This document shows, one piece after another, positions 55,562 through 64,000 of a stretch of DNA of 64,000 nt. The notes under the pieces are model-generated. The model saw only the letters and a list, made by a program, of their open reading frames with translations, was not told where the DNA came from and made no database searches. The number at the start of each line of letters is the position of its first letter. Position 1 is the stretch's first letter. The stretch covers positions 45,315-109,314 of the forward strand of contig RDOG01000006.1 of assembly GCA_011365055.1 (NCBI GenBank). The letters run 5' to 3'. Both the position numbers and the translations under genes were made by a program. This DNA comes from Promethearchaeota archaeon. Lineage in GTDB: Archaea; Asgardarchaeota; Lokiarchaeia; Helarchaeales; RDOG01.

Positions 55562-56506
55562 ATGCTAAAAATAGCAAATGTGGAATTCGAAAATATTTTG
55601 ATGAATGCATCAGGAGTCTTTTCTGATTCACCTTATTTATTAAAAACTTGGGAGGAGGCAGGAATTGGAGGTGTAGTTACAAAATCTATAACCGTGGAGA
55701 AAAAAGATCCGAATCCGTTTTCCTATAACAATGGTAAAATCATACTTATTCATGGAAAAGATTATACAATTAATTCAATGGGATTGCCAAATAAGGGACT
55801 TGCATGGTGGAAAAAAGAGCTCCAAAAAATTACTTTTAACGTCCCTTTAGTAATAAGTGCAGCAACACATACTGGGATACTTCAAGAATATGCTCGAATC
55901 GTGAATGAATTAGAAAATATTGCTTCTATGTTCGAGATTAACGTTTCATGTCCAAATATTAAAAACGAGATTATAGGATATAACTTGGATTCTCTCAGAG
56001 AATTATTATCTAATATTAAAACAAAAAGATCATTAAGCGTTAAAATTCCTTGTTATTATAAAAATGATTCATTAAAAAAAGTGATCCTTGACTTTGAAGA
56101 GTTTGGAAAACAAATTCTCAAAGAAAAAGCATATGTTCACGTTCCTACTCAAATTGATGAGATTTTTTTAAGTAAAGTTTTAGATTTATTTCAAGATTTT
56201 AAAATAAAATGCGTTACATCTCATAATACAATTCCCATAACGCATCCTTTATTGAGTACACCTCGAGGAGGATTATCAGGAAGACCAATTCACTCAATTG
56301 CAGTTATGCAAGCAAGATCTATCTCTGCAATTTCAAATATTGATATTATTGGAAGTGGGGGGATATTAAATTCCCAAGATGTTATTGATTTTTTGGAGAT
56401 TAAAAATGTAAAAGCAGTACAACTAGCAAGTGGATTTTATCAATATGAAAATCCTTCCTTGTTTATTGATAAAATCAAGGATGGATTAGGGAAATATTTT
56501 AATTAA
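55562..56506 (+). CDS. pyrD: Dihydroorotate dehydrogenase
   Basis: A 314-residue class 1-type DHODH: NASGVFSDSP, GVVTKSITV, NSMGLPNKG, EINVSCPN (catalytic Cys region) and TPRGGLSGRPIHSIAV with IIGSGGI at the FMN site. It oxidises dihydroorotate to orotate; the acceptor subunit (PyrK or fumarate type) is not decided by the sequence. It is divergent from the ferredoxin/AOR pair. Confidence 0.93.
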   Translation: MLKIANVEFENILMNASGVFSDSPYLLKTWEEAGIGGVVTKSITVEKKDPNPFSYNNGKIILIHGKDYTINSMGLPNKGLAWWKKELQKITFNVPLVISAATHTGILQEYARIVNELENIASMFEINVSCPNIKNEIIGYNLDSLRELLSNIKTKRSLSVKIPCYYKNDSLKKVILDFEEFGKQILKEKAYVHVPTQIDEIFLSKVLDLFQDFKIKCVTSHNTIPITHPLLSTPRGGLSGRPIHSIAVMQARSISAISNIDIIGSGGILNSQDVIDFLEIKNVKAVQLASGFYQYENPSLFIDKIKDGLGKYFN

Positions 56507-56541
56507 TTTTTTTTAAGTAAATAAGCATTAAAACGATTTTT

Positions 56542-57252
56542 CTAAATAATTTCCCATTGATCATCTTTTTCTGAAATAAAATCAACCGATAAACAGTTCA
56601 ATTTTAACCAATCTTTCAATTTATTTGAAGTAAGTTTTTGTTTTAACTTTAATCCTTTGTGTTTCCTAAATTCTATTGCGGTAACACCAGAAAAAAAAGA
56701 ATTAAATTGTCTTACACTTTCAATAATGGAAGATTCTTTTATTCCTTCAATACCAAAAATAACATACGAATAGAAATAAACATTAGGAATCTTAAGGGAG
56801 CTAATTCTATAAATTTCAGATTGAGGAATTCCCTTTTTCAATATGTTATTTCTAATTCCATCATTAAAAGAATCGAATCCAATAAAAATATTGAATATTT
56901 TTGGATTTAATTGTTTTTCTAACTTTTCAATCTCAGGAATCGTGATCATTTCTGGTCTAGTTTCAATAGATAAAGTTTTTTTGTCAACAATTCTTTCTAT
57001 AATATGATATAATTCGGTAGGAAGTTCAAAAAAAGATCCACCATTAAAAATTTTAATATTCATGGGATTATATCTTTCCAAGATCTCTGAAGCTTCATCT
57101 AAAATCTCAGAATTTTTAAAGATAATGGAATTTTTATCCGTTGAGGATTCCTCATGGAAATAACAATGACTACATTTATTCCATTTACACGGAAAGCTCA
57201 TTAAAATTATTGTTAGAGTTTGAGTTTTTTCATCAAAAAAATTACCTATCAT
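56542..57252 (-). CDS. RaSEA-like radical SAM protein (archaeosine)
   Basis: A 236-residue radical SAM protein with TLTIILMSFPCKWNKCSHCYFH (Cys ligands), NIKIFNGGSFFELPTE, LSIETRPEMITIPEIE and IFIGFDSFNDGIRNNILKKGI. This series matches RaSEA, the radical SAM partner of ArcS that converts the lysine-modified preQ0 base to archaeosine at tRNA position 15. It is 0.4 kb from the ArcS-like gene on the same strand. RaSEA versus a related Elp3-like enzyme cannot be fully separated by eye. Confidence 0.75.
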   Translation of the reverse strand: MIGNFFDEKTQTLTIILMSFPCKWNKCSHCYFHEESSTDKNSIIFKNSEILDEASEILERYNPMNIKIFNGGSFFELPTELYHIIERIVDKKTLSIETRPEMITIPEIEKLEKQLNPKIFNIFIGFDSFNDGIRNNILKKGIPQSEIYRISSLKIPNVYFYSYVIFGIEGIKESSIIESVRQFNSFFSGVTAIEFRKHKGLKLKQKLTSNKLKDWLKLNCLSVDFISEKDDQWEII

Positions 57253-57271
57253 TACAATTACATAGAATAAT

Positions 57272-57670
57272 TTATGATTTAAAATAATAATATTTCAAAA
57301 CCTTGAAGAAACATATTGAAAAACCAACAACTTGAAAGGGAATACAAATAAAAAATAAATAATTTAGAGAATAAAACCAACCTGCTCCTAGCTGTGGAGG
57401 TAAAGCTGCGAAAAGAATAGATAAAATGTAAAAATATCGAAATTCTTCGTTAAAATCTTTTTTTATATATTTATCTAATTTAATAAGATAATTATTTATT
57501 ACAAAAATCAAAAATAATGATATCGCAACAACGATTAAACTTAAAAAATACAAGAAATCTCCTAAGAAACTTCTTAAATAATAAAATAAATCAAATAACA
57601 AATTATAAATAGAAATAAACAATAAAATTGTTATTTTAAATAATCTTAATTTTTTTATTTCCTCTTCCAT
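57272..57670 (-). CDS. Small membrane protein between archaeosine genes
   Basis: A 132-residue protein with four hydrophobic helices (about 6-28, 34-60, 75-95 and 105-128). It lies between the ArcS-like and RaSEA-like genes with short gaps (25 and 19 bases), so it is probably cotranscribed with them. No family recognised. Confidence 0.65.
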   Translation of the reverse strand: MEEEIKKLRLFKITILLFISIYNLLFDLFYYLRSFLGDFLYFLSLIVVAISLFLIFVINNYLIKLDKYIKKDFNEEFRYFYILSILFAALPPQLGAGWFYSLNYLFFICIPFQVVGFSICFFKVLKYYYFKS

Positions 57671-57695
57671 ATTTATCTATATAGAAAATATTGCT

Positions 57696-58403
57696 TTATA
57701 AAAATTTCTTTAGAGATGTTGTTAAGTTATTTAAACTCCTTTTAGTAACTAAATAAATATCGTGATCATCATAAAAACCTAAAGATATTTCGTCATATTC
57801 TTCCTTTCTGATTTCTTTTTCATTAATGGCAAAATTAGGAATTAATATTTTAAATTCTTCCTCTATATTCTTTACAACTTTAAATGATTCACTAGAATGG
57901 CGCAAATAACAACAAAATTTAATGAAATATTTAGATTTTTTATTAAGAAATTCTTCTAATCGTTTTTTTAGAATTTTTATATAGATTTTTTTTATCTCAG
58001 GAGTCTCTAGGTTAGGATCCCAATCATAAGCAAAATAAGGATATTCGTCTGTAAACCCATAAGGAATAACGCCTGCATTAGTTAGTACTATTAATTCTAT
58101 TTTATCGAAGAGATTGTTTTTGATGAGTTCGCTTATTATCATATAATGAATGTAACTTTGACGATAGGGCTTTCCCCATGAACAAACAGTAAATAAACCA
58201 ACTTTTTTTTCACTAGGCTTATAATTGGATAAAATATTTTCATGAGATTTGTTAAAAATTTCATTATCGGTATATTTTTTTCCTATACCCTTCAAGAATA
58301 ATAATTTGTCTTCATTTTTCATAATTTTTCGTTCCAAGTAATCAGAAATCAAATCAAGAATTTTTATTGTTTTTAATGCATGTGATAAATGAATAAACTT
58401 CAT
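57696..58403 (-). CDS. Archaeosine synthase ArcS core domain
   Basis: A 235-residue protein matching the ArcS core (DUF5591) of TgtA2: VGLFTVCSWGKPYRQSYIH (the catalytic C...KPY..S..H set), IVLTNAGVIPYGF and DEYPYFAYDWDPN. ArcS attaches lysine to preQ0 in tRNA, and RaSEA then splits it to give archaeosine. It is short because the usual N-terminal TGT-like and C-terminal PUA domains are absent, as in split forms. Confidence 0.8.
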   Translation of the reverse strand: MKFIHLSHALKTIKILDLISDYLERKIMKNEDKLLFLKGIGKKYTDNEIFNKSHENILSNYKPSEKKVGLFTVCSWGKPYRQSYIHYMIISELIKNNLFDKIELIVLTNAGVIPYGFTDEYPYFAYDWDPNLETPEIKKIYIKILKKRLEEFLNKKSKYFIKFCCYLRHSSESFKVVKNIEEEFKILIPNFAINEKEIRKEEYDEISLGFYDDHDIYLVTKRSLNNLTTSLKKFL

Positions 58404-58446
58404 ATATTTAATTTTAATATAATTATTTCAATCAAGGTGATAAATT

Positions 58447-58590
58447 TTGACATATATTTGCGCACGATGCTCCCGTGAGGTAACACTAAAAGGCATGGAA
58501 TCTTTACCAGGGGTTAAATGTCCTCATTGTGGTTATAGAATTCTAAAAAAAATTAGGCCTCCAATAATCCAGAAGCGAATTGCAAAATAA
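58447..58590 (+). CDS. rpoP: RNA polymerase subunit Rpo12 (RpoP)
   Basis: A 47-residue subunit P (eukaryotic Rpb12 homologue): TYICARCSREVTL, LPGVKCPHCGYRIL and a basic tail IRPPIIQKRIAK. The four Cys bind zinc. Start TTG (58447) follows AAGGTGAT at a good distance. It forms part of the RNA polymerase assembly core with Rpo3/Rpo10/Rpo11. Too short for most automatic calls. Confidence 0.93.
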   Translation: MTYICARCSREVTLKGMESLPGVKCPHCGYRILKKIRPPIIQKRIAK

Positions 58591-58607
58591 ACTTTTTTAT
58601 TTTCAAC

Positions 58608-59117
58608 TCACTGGTGTTTTTTTACAATTTCCATTGCTAAAGTTTTGAATGCTTCATTTACATTCGTATTTGACAATGCAGATGTTTCAAGAAAACTCAT
58701 TCCTTTTTCCTCTGCAAACTTTTGAGCATCTTCAGCTAGGACTTCTTTTGGGAGATCTATTTTATTTCCTACTAAAATCATTGAATTTACAGGCGAATCT
58801 TGTAATTCTTCAAGCCATTCATCAATATTTTGAAAAGACATGGGACGAGTAACGTCATAAACAACAACTGCACCCTGAGCACCTTGATAAAATTTGTTTC
58901 TTGCGTGTTTAAAAACTTGTTGTCCTGCTATATCCCATAATAATAATTCTATAATGTTACCTTTTGGTGTCACGTATTCTTTACTAAGTATATTTGCACC
59001 TAAGGTAGAGAGGTAGTCTTTATCAAACTTATTTTCAACAAATCTTCTTAAAAGACTCGTCTTTCCGACTCCATGATCGCCACAAATTACGACTTTAAAT
59101 TTATAACGCATCGTCAT
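58608..59117 (-). CDS. Rab-like small GTPase
   Basis: A 169-residue G domain: P-loop GDHGVGKTS, YLSTLGAN (switch I), WDIAGQQVF with a Gln in the catalytic place, NKID and ETSALSN. It has no C-terminal Cys (ends KKHQ). It differs from the other two GTPases in switch II (IAGQQ) and is a separate branch. Role likely in membrane or protein-complex control; unknown. Confidence 0.93.
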   Translation of the reverse strand: MTMRYKFKVVICGDHGVGKTSLLRRFVENKFDKDYLSTLGANILSKEYVTPKGNIIELLLWDIAGQQVFKHARNKFYQGAQGAVVVYDVTRPMSFQNIDEWLEELQDSPVNSMILVGNKIDLPKEVLAEDAQKFAEEKGMSFLETSALSNTNVNEAFKTLAMEIVKKHQ

Positions 59118-59255
59118 TTTATATGAACACCAATTTGATATCGATCTATGTAACTTTTTAAATTAAATTTTTTTTATTTTAAGTATTAAATGGATGAGTT
59201 TAATTTTTAAAGAAAAAATTTTCAAATTTATTTAATTAAGAGGATTATTTAGTGA

Positions 59256-60659
59256 GTGAGCTCAATGAAAGACGATTTAAAATCCCAAATTGACAAATTT
59301 CTTTTCCCAAAAAGCGTGGCAATTATCGGAGCATCCAGAAGCCCTACAAAATTTGGTAATCTTTTTTTAAGATCATTTGTATCAAACGAATTCCCAGGAA
59401 AAATTTATCCAATTAATCCAAAAGCTGATGAGATCTCTGATCTTAAAGCTTATAAGAGTGTTTTGGATGTTCCTGAATCTATTGATTTAAGTATTATCAC
59501 GACACATCCAAATGAAAATATTGCGGCAGTAAAAGAATGCGTTGATAAAGGAATAGAGGCAATTATAATTTTTTCTGCAGGATATGCAGAAATTGGAAAG
59601 GATGGTATGGCTCGTGAAAAAGAATTATTATCAATAATTAAAGATAAAGCTAGAATATTGGGTCCTAATTGTATTGGTGTTCATTCAGCTCCTGGCAGAG
59701 TTTCCGCTTTTCCCGCAACATCGTTTGATATTAATGCTGATATAGCTGTGTTGTCTCAGAGTGGTTTTTTAACATCATTAATTACAAGAATATTTCCAAT
59801 GCGCGGAGCTTATGTCAGCTATGGGATCTCCTTAGGAAATAGTATTGATCTGAATATCTGTGATTTCCTTGAATATTTTTCTCAAGAAGAGCATGTTAAA
59901 TATATAGTGATGTATTTAGAAGGAATTTCGCAAGCAACTAGATTTAGAAAATTATTAGAAGAATTAAATCATAAAAAAAAGCTATTAATCTGGAAACCTG
60001 GTAGAACTAATATTGCAAAATCAGCAATTTCAACACATACTGCAAGTATTACAGGAGATGAGAAAATTTGGAATTCCATTTTTAACCAATATAATATTTT
60101 TCGAATTGATTCTGTTGAAGAAGCAATAAATCAAGTTATTGCCTTGAAATATTCGGATAACATGAAAGGTTGTAAGGTGGGTATTGTTGGTTCTCAAGGA
60201 GGTCTAATCGTTTCGACTGCAGAAAATTGCGAATTACATCAGATACCTATAGCAAAATTAACAGAAAATACAATTCAAAAGTTGACTAAGACCATTCCTG
60301 AATTTGGAACTAACGCCAAAAATCCGGTTGATATTTCAATTGCAGCAGCAATGAATTATAAAGTGTACGCAGATGCAGGAATAATTACTATTCAGGACCC
60401 GAATGTTGATATATTATTGTTAAATGGAATTTGGATGATAGATTCATCTTTCATCAAGAACTTAATCGATATACGAAAAAAAAGTGATAAACCTATCTTT
60501 CTAATTGAACCTACAATTATGGAAAAATTGAAATCTTATAAAAAATTGTATGAGAATAATATTGGATTAGCAATCACAAGTCATACTTTTATTAAATTCT
60601 TGAAAAATGCCATTAATTATAAACAAAAAAATAATGAATTAGATATGAAATCTTCATAA
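59256..60659 (+). CDS. NDP-forming acyl-CoA synthetase alpha subunit
   Basis: The 467-residue protein contains the CoA-binding domain (PKSVAIIGASRSP...GKIYPINPKA), a GPNCIGVHSAPG loop, SQSGFLTSL and the phospho-His loop ISTHTASITGD. Unlike the protein at 31270-32679 its IGAS loop is intact. The beta (ATP-grasp) subunit is not in the window. It makes acid and NTP from acyl-CoA, or the reverse, with broad substrates. Confidence 0.9.
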   Translation: MSSMKDDLKSQIDKFLFPKSVAIIGASRSPTKFGNLFLRSFVSNEFPGKIYPINPKADEISDLKAYKSVLDVPESIDLSIITTHPNENIAAVKECVDKGIEAIIIFSAGYAEIGKDGMAREKELLSIIKDKARILGPNCIGVHSAPGRVSAFPATSFDINADIAVLSQSGFLTSLITRIFPMRGAYVSYGISLGNSIDLNICDFLEYFSQEEHVKYIVMYLEGISQATRFRKLLEELNHKKKLLIWKPGRTNIAKSAISTHTASITGDEKIWNSIFNQYNIFRIDSVEEAINQVIALKYSDNMKGCKVGIVGSQGGLIVSTAENCELHQIPIAKLTENTIQKLTKTIPEFGTNAKNPVDISIAAAMNYKVYADAGIITIQDPNVDILLLNGIWMIDSSFIKNLIDIRKKSDKPIFLIEPTIMEKLKSYKKLYENNIGLAITSHTFIKFLKNAINYKQKNNELDMKSS

Positions 60660-60662
60660 TAT

Positions 60663-61835
60663 TTAGCCTAAACCAATATCAGAAGGGCTTAATATTGCAC
60701 CACAAGCAGGGCATTCAGGCTCATATCCTTTGAATAATAATTTAATTTCTCGTAAATCGATTATTTTTTTACAATTTGGACAATGTGGCTGCAATCCAGT
60801 ATAAATAGCCTCTGGATCATCATAATGTCTAATTGATTTTACTTCTTCTTTTTCTACTATCATGTATTTTTTCCATCGATCGATTGAAATACTTGGTAAT
60901 TCGAAAAGATCTTCTGAACCAGATCGAGTAATGTTTAATAAATCGTTTTCTTTTAAAAACTCAATTGCTTGATATAGTTCAAATTCAACTAGATCCGTCA
61001 ATTCAGAAATGGAAAATAAGGTCTGAGGACCATTTTGTAAGATCTCAACAATTTTTTTTGCATCATCTACAACCTTATTTTGGTCAAAGGAAATTTGTTT
61101 CAATTCTTGTGAAGCTTTTGAAATTATGACGTAATCTTCAATAGACTCTTGTTCTGGAAGAGTATTTTCCATAGTTGGATGAGGAGTTAATGTAAAATTT
61201 GGAGGAAGTTCTATCGTCTCAACAGGTTTGGGTTTGGGTTCTAAGTCTTGTATTATTCTTTTTTGGGGAATTTTTGGTTTTTCACCCGTAATTTTTTCTT
61301 GAAGTTTTAAAGCAATGGGAATATCTTTATCCTTCATTACTTCTTTTGTTTCCTTTTTCCCATCTAATTTAATTACTAATGCAGGTTGAGCTTTTAATTC
61401 ACTAGTTTTTTCTTTAATCTCATCCAATTGGGAAAATAAAACTTCAATATTTTCTTCATCAACAATTTCTTCTGTACATTCCTCAACTCTTGAATCTTGA
61501 TATTTATTCTTCAAACCCACGAGGGATTGTAACATATCAATGGGTTTTTCTTTTTCTTCAATCGTTGTTGTTACTTCTATTTTTAATTCTTGTTTTTTCA
61601 TTGGTTCAGATGGAGGAAGTTCTAATCCTGGAACTAATACATCATCATCAAAATCTTCTTCTTCTTTGATCTGAAGTGAAATAACTTTTTGTCCAACTGC
61701 TTCTAATTTTAAATCGCTTAATTTCTTCGGACTCAAAATTTCTTCAGGAGGTTTAAAATTTATTAAAACTTTTTTAGCATCTTCTAACATTCTTAATAAT
61801 TTCAATAATTCAGCGTCATAATCAATTTCCAGCAA
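60663..61835 (-). CDS. Acidic linker protein with winged-helix and zinc-ribbon C-terminus
   Basis: A 390-residue protein. The first 230 residues are charged and low-complexity (Glu, Lys, Pro, Ile) and probably disordered. Residues about 250-320 look like a winged helix (QTLFSISELTDLVEFELYQAIEFLKENDLL), and the last 45 form a zinc ribbon CPNCKKI...CPACGAILSPS. Such layouts are found in archaeal transcription and ubiquitin-related factors, but I cannot identify the family. Confidence 0.65.
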   Translation of the reverse strand: MLEIDYDAELLKLLRMLEDAKKVLINFKPPEEILSPKKLSDLKLEAVGQKVISLQIKEEEDFDDDVLVPGLELPPSEPMKKQELKIEVTTTIEEKEKPIDMLQSLVGLKNKYQDSRVEECTEEIVDEENIEVLFSQLDEIKEKTSELKAQPALVIKLDGKKETKEVMKDKDIPIALKLQEKITGEKPKIPQKRIIQDLEPKPKPVETIELPPNFTLTPHPTMENTLPEQESIEDYVIISKASQELKQISFDQNKVVDDAKKIVEILQNGPQTLFSISELTDLVEFELYQAIEFLKENDLLNITRSGSEDLFELPSISIDRWKKYMIVEKEEVKSIRHYDDPEAIYTGLQPHCPNCKKIIDLREIKLLFKGYEPECPACGAILSPSDIGLG

Positions 61836-62013
61836 TCAAACCATTTTCCGATATTTTATTATCCAGATTTTGCAGAATTTTTGCAATTTTGTATCTGGAA
61901 ATATTAATTATTTCTTATTAATTTTTATCTTTATTTTTTTAATCCTATGAATTTTCTTGATTGGTGTATTAAAATAATATTTTTTTAGAAAAAAAAATAT
62001 AAAGGTGGAAAAA

Positions 62014-63522
62014 ATGGGAAAAATTGACTTTTTGATGGTTAATCCCCCTATTAAACCAATTAAAAAACCATTGGATTACACAAATACTGTTTTTAAGAGA
62101 TATAGGCGAATGAAAAAAGATTTTGCACTCTATCTTCAAACTGGACCACTTCTTATCAATAGTATCTTGGAAAGAGAAGGTTGGGCCGTAAAATTCTTTG
62201 ATTTTTCTTATTTCGAATCACCTTCCTCATTAAAAGAAACCGTAAAAAGACTAGTAAGAAAATACAATCCAGAGAAAATTGGTGCGTTTGCCTATACATC
62301 AACAATGAATGGATTAAAAAAAGTATATGAATTATTCAAAAATGAAAATCCAAATATAATCACCATGGCAGGAGGATCACATGTCACATTTTTAGATGTA
62401 GAAAGCCTTAAAGAGTTTAATGGAGCCTTGGACGTGGTTATAAGAGGTGAAGGGGAAAAGTCAATAGTAGAACTAATGAATAAAAAGCCAATGAATGAAA
62501 TTAAAGGTATTACTTATGTAAAAGATAATAAGTTGGGAAAAACCCAGGATAGAGAGTTTTTAAATGAAGAAGAGTTAGATAAATTGCCTATTATTAGCTT
62601 AAATAGTATCCCCAAAAATGAGATTAATCGATTTATGATATTTTCCTCAACAATATCTCGAGGATGCCCCTTTAATTGTAATTTTTGTTCAATTCCTAAA
62701 TATTGGCGAGGAAATCTAAGATTTAGGAGTGTAAAAAAAACCGTTGAAGAAATAAGAATTTTAAATGAAAAATATGATATTATGGTTGCATTTGCAGATT
62801 CAAACCTCCCAATCAAAAAAAATATTTATTCTGATTTGGTAAAAAATTTAAATGAAAATATAGATTTTAAACATTCAATAACAACAATTTTTATGCGCTC
62901 TAACATGGTTGATGACGAACGACTTGCGCTCACAGAAAAACTTGCAAGCAGACATCCATATTTATACATTACAATTGGTTTAGAAAATACGCACCCTGAC
63001 ATCCTAAAAAAAATGAATAAACCTTCATGGGACATCCAATATCAAGCATTAAAAAAAATAAAGGCGAAAAAAATAAGAAACTCACCAAGTTGGCAAGTTG
63101 GTCTGCCCGGCGAAGATGTTCATACAATGACTCACAATATTAAAATGGCTAATTATCTTACAAGGGCACGAATAGTTGATGAAATTATGTTTTTCATACA
63201 TATACCATTTCCTGGTACTCCCATCTACTTAAATCCAGAAAATTATGGAGTAAAAATATTGACTAAAAATTGGGATTTTTACATGCGTGGAGGTTATCCT
63301 CCTCCTTTTCATTTGTTTGATCTTAAATCTAAAAAGATAACTCTTTCTAATGAGTTGATTTGGAGTTATTTTGTCTTGATGCTTAATATAAATAATTTGA
63401 ATTTTGAGCAAGATGAGGATTTTTCTATTACATCTCATATTAAAGCATTAGAAAATGATCCAAGAATGGAATATTTTCCATTCGGTTTAAATAATGCAAA
63501 TATCTTTGATGATTTTAGATAG
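62014..63522 (+). CDS. B12-binding radical SAM protein
   Basis: About 502 residues from MGKIDFLMVNPPIKP; I take ATG 62014 because AAAGGTGG sits just upstream. Residues 1-170 form the B12-binding Rossmann part, with MAGGSHVTFLD and VIRGEGEKSIVEL. The radical SAM core has GCPFNCNFCSIPKYWRG (CxxxCxxC) and a TIM-barrel with ITIGLENTHPDILKKMNK. Family members methylate unactivated carbons or build lipids and cofactors; the substrate is unknown. Confidence 0.88.
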   Translation: MGKIDFLMVNPPIKPIKKPLDYTNTVFKRYRRMKKDFALYLQTGPLLINSILEREGWAVKFFDFSYFESPSSLKETVKRLVRKYNPEKIGAFAYTSTMNGLKKVYELFKNENPNIITMAGGSHVTFLDVESLKEFNGALDVVIRGEGEKSIVELMNKKPMNEIKGITYVKDNKLGKTQDREFLNEEELDKLPIISLNSIPKNEINRFMIFSSTISRGCPFNCNFCSIPKYWRGNLRFRSVKKTVEEIRILNEKYDIMVAFADSNLPIKKNIYSDLVKNLNENIDFKHSITTIFMRSNMVDDERLALTEKLASRHPYLYITIGLENTHPDILKKMNKPSWDIQYQALKKIKAKKIRNSPSWQVGLPGEDVHTMTHNIKMANYLTRARIVDEIMFFIHIPFPGTPIYLNPENYGVKILTKNWDFYMRGGYPPPFHLFDLKSKKITLSNELIWSYFVLMLNINNLNFEQDEDFSITSHIKALENDPRMEYFPFGLNNANIFDDFR

Positions 63523-63590
63523 AAATTGAACTAGAAGGTCTTAATCTCCAAGCTTTAAATTTTTAAATAGGGATATTTTACAAATTCTTA

Positions 63591-64000
63591 ATGAAAAAAA
63601 TTATTGAATTTTTAAATCTTATCGGAAATTTAAAATTTGAAAAACGAAAAGGGTGGATTCAGCATGGGATTTCAAATAAAGTTGAGAGTGTCGCTGATCA
63701 TTCATTTAGAACAGCTTTAATTACTTTAATTCTCTCAGATTATTGGAAAAAAAAAGGACTTAATCCAGAAAGAATGTTAAAAATGGCTTTATTGCATGAC
63801 CTTCCAGAAGCGATAATTGGTGATATCACCCCAAGAGATGAAATTTCTGATAAACGAAAGAAAGAAAATGAGGCAATGAAAACATTAATTAATTTAATTA
63901 ATGATTTTAAAGAAATTGATAACATTTGGGATGATTTTTTTGAACAAAAATCTGAAGAAGCAAGATTAGTGTTTCAAATTGACAAATTAGAAATGGCAAT
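63591..64000 (+). CDS. HD-domain hydrolase (5'-deoxynucleotidase-like), truncated by window
   Basis: The reading frame begins MKKIIEFLNLIGNLKFEKRKGW and continues through VADHSFRTAL, MALLHDLPEAIIGDITPRDEI to the window end. The His/Asp motif H...HD...D is that of HDDC2/YfbR-type 5'-deoxynucleotidases, which dephosphorylate dNMPs. About 136 residues are seen; the C-terminal part lies outside the window. Confidence 0.85.
   Translation, partial: MKKIIEFLNLIGNLKFEKRKGWIQHGISNKVESVADHSFRTALITLILSDYWKKKGLNPERMLKMALLHDLPEAIIGDITPRDEISDKRKKENEAMKTLINLINDFKEIDNIWDDFFEQKSEEARLVFQIDKLEMA

Overview
The window looks like a piece of an Asgard archaeal chromosome, most likely of the Lokiarchaeia/Promethearchaeota kind. 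The DNA is AT-rich. The information-processing genes are archaeal (TFB, aIF1, Rpo12, archaeosine synthase parts, archaeal 23S rRNA). Mixed with them are eukaryote-like signature proteins: three Rab/Ras-like GTPases, a gelsolin-like domain protein and an MglA-type GTPase fused to a winged helix. The 23S gene stands alone, with no 16S, 5S or tRNA gene beside it. The species call is inference.

Layout. 0.1-2.6 kb: a secreted protein gene split by one in-frame TAG, then a PPC/DUF296 gene. 2.7-6.6 kb: the 23S rRNA gene with its leader, processing stem and three bulge-helix-bulge (BHB) introns at conserved core sites. 6.9-9.6 kb: membrane, secreted and TPR proteins, with a fragment of a duplicated gene. 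9.9-15.5 kb: many small Cys-rich zinc-ribbon proteins among an MBL hydrolase, a methyltransferase, a DUF3795 protein and an acetyltransferase. 15.6-26.6 kb: DUF166/HxlR divergent pair, GTPases, an LCM-type methyltransferase, a C/D-box-like sRNA, an S15 hydrolase, an Fe-S protein, a CPBP protease and a dehydrogenase. 26.8-34.2 kb: corrinoid protein plus UroD-type methyltransferase, a luciferase-like oxidoreductase, an orphan DNA methyltransferase, an NDP-forming acyl-CoA ligase alpha subunit, PyrE and a membrane Fe-S protein. 34.2-47.5 kb: AMP-forming acyl-CoA ligase, GH32 glycosidase, gelsolin-like protein, GTPase, isocitrate dehydrogenase, a 1120-residue coiled-coil protein with a Pro-rich tandem repeat, PPi-type phosphofructokinase and a thioesterase. 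47.6-64 kb: TFB, aIF1, queuosine genes (queD, queH, queA), aldehyde ferredoxin oxidoreductase with its ferredoxin, PyrD, archaeosine genes (RaSEA-like, ArcS-like), Rpo12, a Rab-like GTPase, another acyl-CoA ligase alpha subunit, a B12 radical SAM protein and a truncated HD-domain gene.

Main points. (1) The 23S introns are 30, 128 and 104 nt. Removing each at the predicted BHB cuts restores a conserved 23S core sequence, at E. coli positions 1927/1928, 2450/2451 and 2599/2600 (my own counting). (2) A C/D-box-like RNA elsewhere in the window has a guide that can pair with the 5' exon right next to the 2450 intron. (3) Queuosine and archaeosine branches occur within 7 kb of each other. (4) aIF1 and TFB have no ATG, GTG or TTG that would include their first zinc-ligand cysteines; both seem to start at ATA after a good ribosome-binding site. 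(5) A single TAG separates a signal-peptide half from a C-terminal-anchor half of one secreted protein.

All calls were made by reading the sequence and translations; no database search or folding program was run.
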